This document shows, one piece after another, positions 1-10,250 of a stretch of 64,000 nt of DNA. This DNA comes from Serinus canaria. Taxonomy: Eukaryota > Chordata > Aves > Passeriformes > Fringillidae. A program made the translations under genes and the position numbers. The DNA lies in contig NC_066337.1 of assembly GCF_022539315.1 (NCBI RefSeq), positions 6,044,861 to 6,108,860 of the forward strand, read 5' to 3'. Positions within the stretch are counted from its first letter, which is position 1. Every line of letters begins with the position of its first letter. The notes under the pieces were generated by a model that was not told the DNA's origin, ran no database searches, and saw nothing but the letters and a program-made list of their open reading frames with translations.

Positions 1-768
1 CCATTTTCCAGCTGAGTTTTGGGATCATTTATTAAGCCAGAAACAATTAAATCAAATCCTGGCTGTTAATTATAAGGAAATAAGGACTGATTTCAATAAT
101 CCTACTGCTGTGTTCTGCTTTTCTTTTGAACTGATTTTTTTAATCAGATAGAAAAGGGAACTCGGGATGCTTGGAAGAATCTCAGCATCCAGATTTCCGA
201 GCCTGGTGCCTCTTTTCCTTTAAGCCCTAACCCAAAAGCTTTATTTTGAAAGCTGCTCTCACTCTGTGGTATCTCTTCAGAGCTTCTGTTCCATTTGGCA
301 ACTTTAGCAGCTCATTAGGGCTTCTTGCTTTTATTTTGACTTGGGTAATGAGGGCTGTAAAGAATTGCCAGTCTACACTGGTGTTAATGAAAACCAGAGT
401 GCAAAGGGCAGAGCTGATAAATCCCGCTCTGAGAAAGGCTGAGAGTGCAGCAGGAAAACATCTCAGCCCGGATTTAGCTCTAAGCTGCCCCAGCAGGGCC
501 CAGCTTTGCCAGGGATGGTTTTTCTGTGGGGATAAAATCAGCCCCGTGATTTGCAGCAGGTCTGGGGCTCTCAGGCAGCAGGGACAGCACTCCCGGTGCC
601 CCTGCTGTCCCGGGCTGGCTGGGAGCTCTGTCCCAGCTGGAGCAGAAGGCTCAGCCCCCCCTGGATACTCCTCAGCCTCCACCCTGACTCAGGGCTTTGC
701 TTTTCCCAGGGTGAGTTAGGGACAAGGAGGAAAATCCTCCCCTGCTGCCGTTCCCTGCAGGCCCTGCC
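1..768. other. non-genic unique DNA
   Basis: I see no gene here. The first 240 bases are AT-rich with T runs. Composition then shifts gradually to a G+C-rich, CAG/CTG-rich background from about 480. Open frames on both strands lack repeat-free, codon-biased or domain-like stretches. Confidence 0.5.
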
Positions 769-985
769 CAGCCCTGCTGTCCCTGTGTGTCCCCAGCCCT
801 CTGTCACCTGTCCCACCTGGGTTTGTCCCCATTGCCATGGCAGAGGTGCCCAGCCCTCTGTCACCTGTCCCACCTGGGTTTGTCCCCATTGCCATGGCAG
901 AGGTGTCCAGCCCTGCTGTCCCTGTGTGTCCCCAGCCCTCTCTCACCTGTCCCACCTGGGTTTCTCCCGTTGCCATGGCAGAGGC
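769..985. repeat. 57-bp minisatellite with a 24-bp optional leader
   Basis: Three copies of a 57-bp unit start at 794, 851 and about 932. The unit starts CAGCCCTCTGTCACC and ends near TTGCCATGGCAGAGG. Copies 1 and 3 are preceded by the same 24-bp leader (CAGCCCTGCTGTCCC, at 769 and 908), but copy 2 is not, giving the order leader-unit, unit, leader-unit. Each unit carries GCCATGGCAGAGG, half of an RFX-type X-box palindrome. Open frames through this block on both strands follow from the 57-bp (3 x 19) period and are not evidence of coding. Confidence 0.85.
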
Positions 986-1330
986 TGCAGGCACACTTGG
1001 CACCCTCTGCTGTCACCTCCCCAGCTCTGAGCACGTGTGGCTGCTTCTCCTGCAGTCCCTGCACATAAATATTTCATGTCTGCAGCCAGGAATGCATTTC
1101 AGCAGTCTCAGTGACAAGGGCTGGACTTGCAGGACTAAGCCAGGCTCAGTGATGGTGTCAAGGCCTGGCTTTTCCTGCTCTAAGCCCAGCCTGGCACTGC
1201 CCAGGTCGCCCTGTACCCCCTCATTTGTCATGCCCAGTGCTCCAAGTCTGGCCTGGCTCCAGAGAGGTCTGGCAGAGAGGAGGTTTAGATTGGAATCCAG
1301 GGGGATCCTTCCCTGGGAGGCTGGGCAGGC

Positions 1331-1430
1331 CCTGGACTGGATTTCCCAGAGCAGCTGTGGCTGCCCAGCCCCCGGCAGTGCCCAGGGCCAGGTTGGAGGT
1401 GCCAATGTCCCTTCCAGCCCAGGCCATCCC
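1331..1430 (+). mobile_element. CR1-like LINE 3' fragment
   Basis: The words GGATTTCCCAGAGCAGC, TGTGGCTGCCCAGCC, GGCAGTGCCCAGGGCC and AGGTTGG follow one another as in the 3' untranslated tail of avian CR1 retroposons, followed by a shortened GTCCCTTCCAGCCCAGG segment. The middle of the usual tail and the terminal short repeats are absent, so this is a decayed, internally deleted piece. The call rests on remembered consensus words. A RepeatMasker run with an avian library would settle it. Confidence 0.5.
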
Positions 1431-1587
1431 TTCATCCTGGGAGTGTCTGCAAACCCCCCAAGGATGGCAGTGTGAGCTCTTTGTGAGGCTGCTGGGTTTG
1501 GCTCCTGCCAGGAGAGCTCTGATCCACAGCTCCCTGCAGAGCACTTGTTGAGCCAAGCCAGGCCAGAGCTCTGAGCATCCTCCTGCC

Positions 1588-1601
1588 GTTCCCATGGCAA
1601 C
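1588..1601. promoter_or_regulatory. possible RFX X-box
   Basis: GTTCCCATGGCAAC differs by one base from the palindromic RFX-family X-box GTTGCCATGGCAAC. RFX factors bind such sites in ciliary and immune gene enhancers. A 14-bp match can arise by chance, and no promoter or gene is visible next to it. Confidence 0.3.
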
Positions 1602-2224
1602 AGGATGCTCCACTGGCCCAGGGACCTGCTCTGGGGACCCCAGGGGTGCTGCTGAGGACACAGGCTCACCCCAGAGAGCTGCTGGCCCCATCACAGGAGC
1701 CCTCCCAGGGATCTGGTGCTGCTGCCTCCCCAGGGAAAGGAGATCTGGGAACCCTCCAGGATGTGCCCCGAGAAATTCCATTTTCTGCCACCTTTTAAAG
1801 TGTGACATCTGTCCAGAGCTGCTCCATCCCTTCCAACAAGTTTTACCTCCTGTCCTCTCCCTATTCCATCATTTTTAAAGCATTCAGACACCTGACAGCT
1901 GAGCTGGTTACAACTCCCCTAAAAGAGAATTTAAACCAACCTGGAAATGTGCTCAGCTCCCTCAGCCAGGGAAAACCCCTTGGGCAAACCCAGAGGTTTT
2001 TAACCCCCTCCCTCTGGCCCTGCCAGGAATTCAGGAGGTTTTTTTGGTCACACATCCAGCAATTCCTGGAGCACTTTCCTCCTGCAGAGCATCCTTCCTC
2101 TCTGCTTTAACTCCCTCACTGCTGGCATTAAATCCCAGCAGGAATTGTGCTGGAGATGCTGCAGCTTCAGAGCAGCCTGAATGGAGCAGAGAATTGGAGC
2201 TCAATGATCCTTCCTGCCCTTAAA
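1602..2224. other. non-genic unique DNA
   Basis: No gene, array or recognisable transposon is seen here. Short open frames occur on both strands without domain signatures. Confidence 0.45.
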
Positions 2225-2334
2225 AACTCAGGAATTTACCCGGAAAATTTACCTAAAAATCCAGGAATTTACCTGGAAAATTTACCTAAAAACTCAGGAA
2301 TTTACCTGGAAAATTTACCTAAAGCTCAGGAATT
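2225..2334. repeat. 33-bp tandem repeat, 3.3 copies
   Basis: Units occupy 2225-2257, 2258-2290 and 2291-2323, followed by a partial copy. The core is CAGGAATTTACCTGG then AAAATTTACCTAAA. Copies differ by one to three bases. Because 33 is a multiple of three, a plus-strand frame stays open and would read a repeating NPGIYLENLPK-like peptide. I regard that as a by-product of the period. Confidence 0.9.
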
Positions 2335-5300
2335 CACTCAGCACAGGACCCAGAGGCTTCCCCTAATTTTTCAGGAGGGATTTTTTTGGTCCTGGACATT
2401 TTTTCCCCTATTCTTTGTCATGCTTGGCTCCATCCCCCCACCTGACTTTCCCTTTTGGAATTCCCCCCATGAAAATCAGGTTTGAGGCATTGTCCCTTCC
2501 TTCCCAGGGCCACAGTTTGTGCCAGGGAGGGATTTTTACAGTGGCTCCACATCCTCCTCTCCCCCCAGCTGATCTCATCTATCAGCAGGTTTTTTTTTTT
2601 TTTTTAAACCTTTTGTTGGCAAAAAATTTGCAATTTTCCCTGCATTTTCTGTCATCTCTAAAGGCAGGGCCCGTGCTGCTGTCCCAGAATTGTAATAACT
2701 TATCTCTCCTTGTTGCCTTTGTGTCAGGTGTTATTATTAATCCTTATCAGGCTGTTGAGGGGAGGAAATTAAAAGGTCTTGAGGGACTGAAGCTCAGAAA
2801 AAATTTGTACTTTGCTCACAAGCAGAAGCAAAAAGAAAAAAAAAGATTATGTACAAGATTGAGAAGTGTATTTCAAACTGATTTCTTTTATTTTTGGAAA
2901 TAAGCAGTGCAGAGGCCAAAAAAACCCCAAAAAACTCTATCCACAGAAAGGGGGAGAAGCCAAAGGAGAAGCACAGCAAACCCAGACAGGGCAATTCAGT
3001 CCAGCATTAAATTGCAGAGTTAAATATATTGAACTGCAAAGAAGTTATTTGAAGTTGCTGTGAATAAATAATGGATTTCATTTTCATAAACAACTCGTTT
3101 TCCTTCACAGAAAGCACCCAGAGCAAATGTTGCTCTGAAATTGTTTAATTACCAAGCCTTGCACTGAGTTATTTGCTCTGAACTTTCTGTCTTTCAGCAT
3201 CTTCCCCTCTCAGATTAAATCTCATTTTCCCACTCAAATGCTGGGGTGTGAATGGAATCAGCACTTTCTGTATTTAGAATGGAACTGGGTTCCTGCATTA
3301 TTAAAAGGGGAAAAATGGGTTTTTCAGGAATCCTGGAGCTCATTTAGCTTTTCTGTTTCTTGTTTTCAGAAATGCATTTCAGGGCAAGCACAAGGAGTGG
3401 GGTCCAGTTGTTCTCCAGCTGTAACAGAAAAAGGAATTTTGCTCCAGCCCCACGTCCGTGACCTTGTCCAGCTGCTCATAAAATGGGATTTATTCAACAC
3501 CACTGCAGGCTTTGACCTGAAAGGTTAATTTTAACCAAACTGGCCAATCTGCCTTTAATGGGATTTATTGGCCCCCAAATAGGAATCAATAGGAATTCTC
3601 CATTACTGGGCTTGTAAAACCAGCACTGGAAACAGAAAGCAATAGGAATGAGTGGAATAACACAAAATAACAAATCCAGAGCTGTGCCTGGAGCTGATTC
3701 TTTGGGGTTTAGGTTTCCACACCCTGCAGGATTTTGGTGTGACCAAATTCCCTCCCTGCAGTTCCTGAACTCCTTTTTTGAGCAGGATTCCCTGCGGGGC
3801 TTTGGGAAATCTGAGCTGTGCCCCAGGAAGGTTCAGTTCCAAGCTGCCCCTGCCTCCTCCCCTGCAGGGATCTCTCTGTGAGCTCAGCAGGTTTCCCACC
3901 CTTGCAAAGAGATTTTTGGGGCTGTGGAGGGGCAGCCCCAGCTCTGAGGGGAGTTGCAGGGTGGGTGCAGAGGCTCAGCTCTCCCTCCTGCTGCTCCCAG
4001 GAGTTCCCTGCGTGTCCCAGGGAAGTGGTTTAATCTCAGAACATCCCCTCAGGCAGGACTTGAGGCTGCTCCCTGGGGGGAAACAGCCAGAAAACATCAA
4101 ATTAAATCCTCTCCCACCAGAATGCTTTCAAAGCCCTCTGTAATTTTTTTTCCATGGGGAAAGATAACTCCTGGCTGTCCCAGAGCTCCCAGCTCCAGCC
4201 TCATTCCAGACACCCAACAGGGTGGAAAATGTCCCAGCCCTTCAGAGAGCAGCCCAGGGCAGGGACAGGATCTGCTCTCTCAGATCAGCTGCAGGTTTGG
4301 CGCTCAGGGAGCTAAAGGGGTTTATTTTTCCACCCAGACATGGATCAGACAGTGCTGAAGCCAGGACATTCTCTCAATAGAGCAGGAAGTGTAAAGCACT
4401 TCATGTGTGAAAAGAAATATTAACATTTGAGCTAAAACTCATGGGAAAAGAATCTGATAACCAGAAACAGCTTTAGGTGTGGGTTCCTTTTTATCCCCCT
4501 GAACTTGCAGGGAGTTTGGGGGCTCTGTGCATCCTGAAAAGGGAAAAGGAAAAGCCTGAGAGCAGCTCAGGCTCTGCAGGTTTGGGCTGAGGATGTTTGA
4601 GCTGGGCTGCTGTGGGAGAGGCTTTGCCAGGCTGGGCTCAGAGCTGGCAGCTCTGGCAGGGCAGGGGCAGCTCCCAGAGCTCTTTTCTCTGCCACCATCT
4701 CACTGAAATCTGCTTTTTCACCCCACCCCTGGCTCAGAGGGAGATTCCCCTGCAGGAGGGTCCCGATTCAGCTGCTGGATCCAGGGATTTCCTTTGGAGC
4801 ATTCCAGGGCTGGAAAAGCCCAGAACCACAACTGCTCCTTTGCTCTCCTGCAGGCTGAGAGCAGCTCCAGGACCTGAGCACAATCCCAGCTGCTGGGGGG
4901 AGAAAAAGTTGTATTTTGGGGTGATAATCAAAGGCTGAGTGCCCATCCTGCCTGTGCCACCCCTTGGGGTGAGCCCTGGGTCTGTGGCAGTGGAAATTGA
5001 GGTTCCTCATCCCTGCCAGGCTCTGGCTGGGGGCTGCTGCAGGAATTTGGGACTTTTCCCTCCCCAGCTCCCCGACAGGAGGGTGCAGCCAGCTGGGTTG
5101 GGCTCTGCTCCCAGGGAACAACAGGAAAAGGGGAAACGGCCCCAGACTGTGCCAGTTTTCCTAGAAATTCCCATCTTCACCCTGTGGGAACCTGGCAGGG
5201 AGGTGAGGGCACCCCAGCGGAGCCCTGCCAGTTTTATCTCATTCTGTAAACCACAAAGTGAAGATGCCGCTGCTTTCCCTGCTGGAAATGTGTGTTTTCC

Positions 5301-5574
5301 CCTCGGAAAATCTGTGTTTTCCCGTCTCCTCCCCTTTCCCTGTCTTCCTGCCACTCCTCACACCTCCATTTGCTAAATTCCCTGGTAACAAATCTCCTCC
5401 AAACCCCGCTCTTAAACGTTTCCCTGCTGCCATAAATCCTGGCTGAGGAGCAGATTGGAGGGGTGTAAAAAATGCCACATCAGGCAGGGAAACGGGGAGA
5501 TAAGGGACTGAACGAGCCACCAGGTGTTTGATCATTCCTCACGTGCTGCCAGAGCAAACAAACCTTTAGAAAGA
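2335..5574. other. non-genic unique DNA with homopolymer runs
   Basis: No gene is supported. A run of 16 T lies at 2590-2605 and an A-rich run at 2828-2844. The 2.7-3.3 kb part is AT-rich, and the 3.7-5.4 kb part is G+C-richer with many short open frames on both strands. None shows a family signature or splice-bounded coding bias. Confidence 0.45.
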
Positions 5575-5760
5575 AGTAAATGGACAAGGCGTCCTTTTCA
5601 TCTGCTTTATCTTGTCTGCCTGCAGCCAGGAGATTCATAACTGGCTCTCCTCGGGCCTGGGAAATTGTTTCTATTATTCATGATTAAAGTCCGGAGCAGA
5701 AGGTTCTTGCATATATCAGCAGACACTTGTTAGAGACATCCTGGTGTTATTAAGACATAG
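5575..5760. other. candidate conserved noncoding element
   Basis: This repeat-free, mildly AT-rich stretch stands out from the CAG-rich background. It contains TTTATCTTGTC, ATTATTCATGATTAAAG and CATATATCAGC, combining GATA-like and homeobox-like words. There is no open frame of note. That it is conserved or regulatory is inference and needs multi-species alignment. Confidence 0.25.
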
Positions 5761-5811
5761 ATTCAGCCAGAGGTCGTTAGGAGAGCGTCCAAATGGAAAC
5801 ATCAGGCGGGA

Positions 5812-6070
5812 GACAGAGGAGAAAATCGGGGCTGAATGTGAAACAGGAGAGGGGAAGAGTCACAGCGGGACAAAGAGGGGACAGGGACAGTTCTGGGGCA
5901 GGGGGAGCAGCACATCACTGTCCCCTCCTGGGAAAGGCCATGGGGGGACAGAGGAGAAAATGGGGCTGAATATCAAATGGAAGTGTCACTGGGAAACAGC
6001 AGGACAGAAAGGGGACGGGGGGACAGAGGAAAAGAGGGAGGAGATTCAGCACATCATCGTCCCCTCCTGG
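5812..6070. repeat. direct duplication, about 125 bp with 135-bp offset
   Basis: The segment at 5812-5932 recurs at 5947-6070. Both copies begin GACAGAGGAGAAAAT, continue through GGGGCTGAAT, and end near AGCACATCA then GTCCCCTCCTGG. The middle portions have diverged more than the ends. This looks like an old two-copy tandem duplication. Confidence 0.75.
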
Positions 6071-6174
6071 TGGAGCTGAACCCCAAAACCCCACCCAGTT
6101 TGTTCCAAGCACCTTTAAGCTGGGCTTTATCAGGGCACATTCTGAATGTAAAGCCACACTAGAGCTTATCCCAG

Positions 6175-6872
6175 TGTGAAAAAGGCCAGTCACTTGTTTT
6201 TAAAGTGTTAAAAGTTTAATAGCAATAAAATGGTTATAAAAATAGCAATACAATTAGAGTAATAAAAATTGAGACAATTAGGATGAGGACAATATGAGGC
6301 AATAAAAACAAAGAGTTACAGACAGTCCAGGTACCTTTTCTGGGCAAAACAAGCCCAAAAAGGCTCCAGGTGAACAGAGGATTAACCCTTAACAGCCACA
6401 GCCTGTTGCACATTCCCACACCTCATCCATGGTGCATCAATTCCAGTCCCACACAGGATTCTGGCTGGGCAGGGTCAGCTCCTTCCTCTCAATCCTGACA
6501 GCTCTGCAGGGCTGAGGGGCAGGAAGAAGTTCATTTCTTCTGATAAGGGAGCAGTCAATTCTCTTTCTCTGAAAGATTCAGGTGTCCTGTGGCTGCTGGC
6601 TCGGGGTCAGTACCTCATTCCTCTCTTTAGGAAAAGCATCTTACACAGCACAGTTTCTATTTTAACATTATAACTAAAACTATTTATAACCTAAAACTCA
6701 TAACCCAATAATGCCTAATAACCTTCTAACCTTCTAACATTAACTTCTAACCTAAAACTACATTTAACACCCTGCTTGAGGGAATGAACACAGCAGCACT
6801 TTCTAACACAACACACATCAGGTTCATTTGGATATTTGTGAAAAAACAATGATAAAATGTGCATTTTTCACA
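6175..6872 (-). mobile_element. solo LTR of an endogenous retrovirus
   Basis: The 698-bp AT-rich block is bounded by a perfect 9-bp inverted terminal repeat: TGTGAAAAA at 6175-6183 and TTTTTCACA at 6864-6872. This gives the TG...CA ends of a retroviral LTR. On the minus strand there is a TATA box, TATAAATA (complement of 6681-6688), and an ATTAAA polyadenylation-type signal (complement of 6215-6220) near the 3' end. I therefore favour minus orientation. No gag, pol or env remnant flanks it, so it is a solo LTR. The 5 bases on either side (CCCAG and CCTGT) do not match, so no target-site duplication is visible. It resembles ERVL-type LTRs I recall from songbird genomes, but the family name needs a library search. 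Confidence 0.75.
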
Positions 6873-7929
6873 CCTGTTTACCACAACCCCCTCCACGCCT
6901 GGCAGGAACATCCAGATGTTCCAGAGCCTCACTCAGGCTGTGCCTGCAGCTCCAAGCCTCCGAGTGCAGCTGGGGAGGGGCCTGGATGAGGTGGGAGCTG
7001 CTGCTGCTGCTGGCCCAGATGAGCCCTCCAAGCTCTGCCAACCCCCTCCTGTTCCAGCTGGAGGTGCTGGCAAAACAAAGCTATTGATGCCTTGGTGGTG
7101 CTTTAACTGGAGCAGATCCACAGGGCAGGAAGAGCTGCAGCTCCCAGGGACATCCAGGGACAACCAGGCAGGGGCATTTGTCACATTGGCTCATTTGGAG
7201 ATCCACAGGAGGAGTCTGAAGGGGAAATAAAGGGTATTGGGAGGTGAGGAGCTGAGTCCCACATCTGGGAGCTGAGTCCCACATCTGGGAGCTGAACCCC
7301 ACAACTGGGGGCAGGTTCCCACATCTGGGAGCTGAGCCCCACATCTGGGAGCAGGTTCCCACATCTGGGGGCAGGTTCCTGCCTGCCAAGCCCCTCCTGT
7401 GAGGTTTGGGATGTTTGTGTGTCCCTGAGAACAGCTCCTGGCAGGAGTTGTGTGGGATGTGGGACTGGCACCGTGTGCTCTGTGCCAACGCAGCTGCCCT
7501 TGCCTTATCTGAGACTGAGTCAGAGCAGAGCTCAGGAAGGTGTCAGGTGTTCATTATTCTGTTGTCCAGCCTGTTTTGTTACATCCCATCAGGGCCTTAA
7601 ACCAGCCTTTTTATCCCAGAAATATTTATTTATTTTTGTGCAGGGAGAAAGTCCAGAAAAGAAGATGATGTTGCCTTTTTAACAGGGAATGGGAATCCCT
7701 TTCCTGTTTGGTTTTCTTTTTTAAATTGAAATTATAAAGTGCTGTTTGAGATCCCACCTCACTGGGAGCACTTCTCCTCCTGGTGAGGGCAAAAGCTGGG
7801 CTGGGTCTCTGCTCCTAACCCAGCTACTTTTGGCTTCCTGGACTTTCTCCCTGCCTGGTTCTAAGGCCCTTGTGGGCCAGAGAATCAACAACCACCCCAC
7901 TGCCAGCCAGCCATTGTCTGGGGCCCCTT
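6873..7929. other. non-genic unique DNA around a small array
   Basis: Apart from the 20-bp array at 7251-7380 there is no gene or transposon that I recognise. The stretch 7600-7745 is AT-rich, with AAATATTTATTTATTTTT. Confidence 0.45.
7251..7380. repeat. 20-bp minisatellite, 6.5 copies
   Basis: Units of exactly 20 bp start at 7251, 7271, 7291, 7311, 7331, 7351 and 7371 (partial). The core is GCTGAGTCCCACATCTGGGA. Variants replace the first half with GCAGGTTCCC. Two half-unit types alternate irregularly in the last four copies, as expected from unequal exchange. Confidence 0.95.
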
Positions 7930-8160
7930 TCTAATGTGATTTAACAAAACTGCCAGCGAGTCAGAATTAATGCAAATGAGTGCAAATTCACATATTCCAA
8001 AAGGATTAGAATATCATTAATGTGGGCATTAAATATTTAAACAATATCTCTATGAAAGAATTATGAGCTTTCAAAGCTTGTCTGTGTTTTATGACCACAT
8101 TAAAGCAGTTGTAATGACATCTTCTATGCTGGGACTTGGGATTATCCTTTTTTTCAAAGG
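7930..8160. other. candidate conserved noncoding element with octamer site
   Basis: This AT-rich, repeat-free block contains ATGCAAAT (POU octamer) at 7970-7977, a nearby TGCAAATTC, and several ATTA/TTAAT words (ATCATTAATG, GGCATTAAATATTTAAAC). It contrasts sharply with the G+C-rich DNA that begins at about 8160. A regulatory role is inferred from composition and motif density only. Confidence 0.3.
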
Positions 8161-9360
8161 ATCACGGTGGCCAGAGCCCCCGGTGTCCCCGCAGGTCCTG
8201 GTGGCCCTTGGGTTTCCCAGAGCTCAGGGTGGGGTGTGGGGCTGGGAGAGGCTGAGTGTGACAGCCAGGCTGCAGCAGCAGCAGAGCTCTGCAGGGTGAG
8301 CCCACCTCTGCCCGGGCTCAGAGCTCACCCCTGGCCTCGGTCCCACTGGGATTCAGCTGCTGGAGAGCTGGGAAGGTTCTCCTGGCTCTGGGGGATCCTG
8401 GCCCTGCAAACAGGGCAGGAGTTCCCAGAGCTCTGCTCCCTCTGCTCTGCCAGCTGCTCACGCTGGGTGTGAGCTCTGAGGGGTCCCTGCAGCCAGGGCT
8501 GGGCGTGGACAGGGATCTCCTTCCTCCTGGAATGTCTGATCCGTGCTTTATTCACACATCTGATGCTCTGCTTTCCCATCCAAACCAAACTCAGGCCAAG
8601 TGATAAAACAGGGGCACCTTCCCTGAGCAGCTGCAGGGAGAAGTTCTGATTTTCTAGGAATGACTTGGTGGAAAGTCTGCCCAGTGTCAGTGACAGGAGC
8701 AGGAAGGCTCAGAGAGTCTCTCAGCTGAGAGGAGCCTGCAGGACAAACAGAGGAGCACAGATCAGATGGGGACAGTGGGGATCAAGGCACTAGTTTGAGT
8801 GGCAAATGTAAAATTAAGATGAACTTTGATATTCCTACCCTGAGCCTGCCATGCCTTTCCCTGGCTCTCCATGAGAGCAGGAGCTCATCAGGAGAACTGA
8901 AAGGATCCAACTGTAAATTTGGGATGGTCCCAACCCCCACAAGGATGTTCTTAGGCCCAGGAGGGCTGTGACAGGCAGGTCAGCAGTGGGATCTGAGCTC
9001 AGCTCTCCTGGTACAAAGCACTTCTCCTGAGCCATTTCCAGCAGAGCCATGTGGGCCTAACAAAGGGATTAAAATTAAAAAATCAAAGGGAATCAAGTGC
9101 ATTATTCCTCTCAGGGAAAAGAGTGAAGAGCCCACTTGTGTGCCTTAATGCGTTTTTTAAGGAGCTCTCTGGCATGGTGGGGAGGATTGCTGGGAGAGAG
9201 CCACGGATCCAGAGCCAGGGGGGAGATCCTTGCTGATGGCAGGGAATGGTTCTCCAGGCTCTCCAGCCTCTGCTGGAGGCACTCAGCCCTGCCAAGGGCT
9301 GGGAGCTGGCAGTGGGAAGGGCAGGGAAGCACAGGGGGCTGGGATGATTCCCCAAAAACT
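8161..9360. other. non-genic G+C-rich DNA
   Basis: No gene is supported. Open frames on both strands are low-complexity (Gly/Pro/Ser/Gln-rich) and overlap each other. CAG repeats are short (CAGCAGCAGCAG near 8274). Confidence 0.4.
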
Positions 9361-9478
9361 CTGTGCTCCAAGCTCTGCTCTGCTCCCTGTTGGGGTCCAG
9401 GGGAGCTGGGCTGGGATGATTTCCCTCTCTGTGCTCCAAGCTCTGCTCTGCTCCCTGTTGGGGTCCAGGGGAGCTGGG
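9361..9478. repeat. two-copy 68-bp tandem duplication
   Basis: A 50-bp block is identical at 9361-9410 and 9429-9478 (start CTGTGCTCCAAGCTC, end CAGGGGAGCTGGG). It is separated by GCTGGGATGATTTCCCT-type sequence that is itself related to 9336-9355. Confidence 0.9.
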
Positions 9479-9775
9479 CCAGTGCCTGACTGAGAGCTGG
9501 CACTGCAGGAGACAGGGGAGGGACCAGGACTGGAAGGTGTCCCTGGGTCCCTCCCAGCCGGGGGATTTCCATCAGTGCTCCTGTACTCAGGAATGGCAGC
9601 TCTGCTCTGCTTTTGGGAACTGTGGCCCTTCTGCACAGGGAAATCCTGGGCTTTGGAATCCTGGCAGTGGCACTGGGAAGCTCCCCTTCAGCAGCAGAGA
9701 ATTTCCTTGTGCTGCTTTCTAAGGCAGGGCTGGGCTGCTGACCCTGGGACACACAGAGGGGTTCCTGTGGGGCAG

Positions 9776-9811
9776 GCAGGGATCCAGGCAGGGATCCAGG
9801 CAGGGATCCAG
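9776..9811. repeat. 12-bp tandem repeat, 3 copies
   Basis: The unit GCAGGGATCCAG is repeated three times without change and contains a BamHI palindrome. Confidence 0.9.
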
Positions 9812-9984
9812 GTGCATTCAGACCCTGTTTTCATTTCTGAGTGCAGAACCCACCAAGCTGAGCTTTTGAACTGCTTAGGGATGGTCAGACACCAGGACAT
9901 CAGTGCTGTGACTAACCTGATCCCCCTCCAAATGCATTCCTTGGAATCAGCAATCTGTTTTCTTTAACTGCAGCCACCACTACG

Positions 9985-10250
9985 TGACCAGGACATGATC
10001 TAATTAAATGCAGTTATTAACGATCCCCTGCATGGATCTGTGATCCTGTAATGGATGGCAGAGCTACACCACAACTCTGCTCACTTTGGCTGGGGCTTGG
10101 ATTCTAAAATTATTTGCTCCATTTAATGGCCAAATAATGAATGATAAATCCGTGTGTGACGCTGCTGTAAAACCCCTGATGAAACCTGCTCTGAGAAGGA
10201 CGTGGAGCTCAGCTGAGGTGGGAGAAATGATCATTAATTCAGCTCCTGCA
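9985..10250. other. candidate conserved noncoding element
   Basis: This repeat-free stretch holds clustered homeobox-type words (GATCTAATTAAATGC, AGTTATTAACG, CATTTAATGG, AATAATGAATGATAAATC, GATCATTAATTC). Such clusters are common in deeply conserved developmental enhancers, but conservation itself cannot be seen here. Confidence 0.3.
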
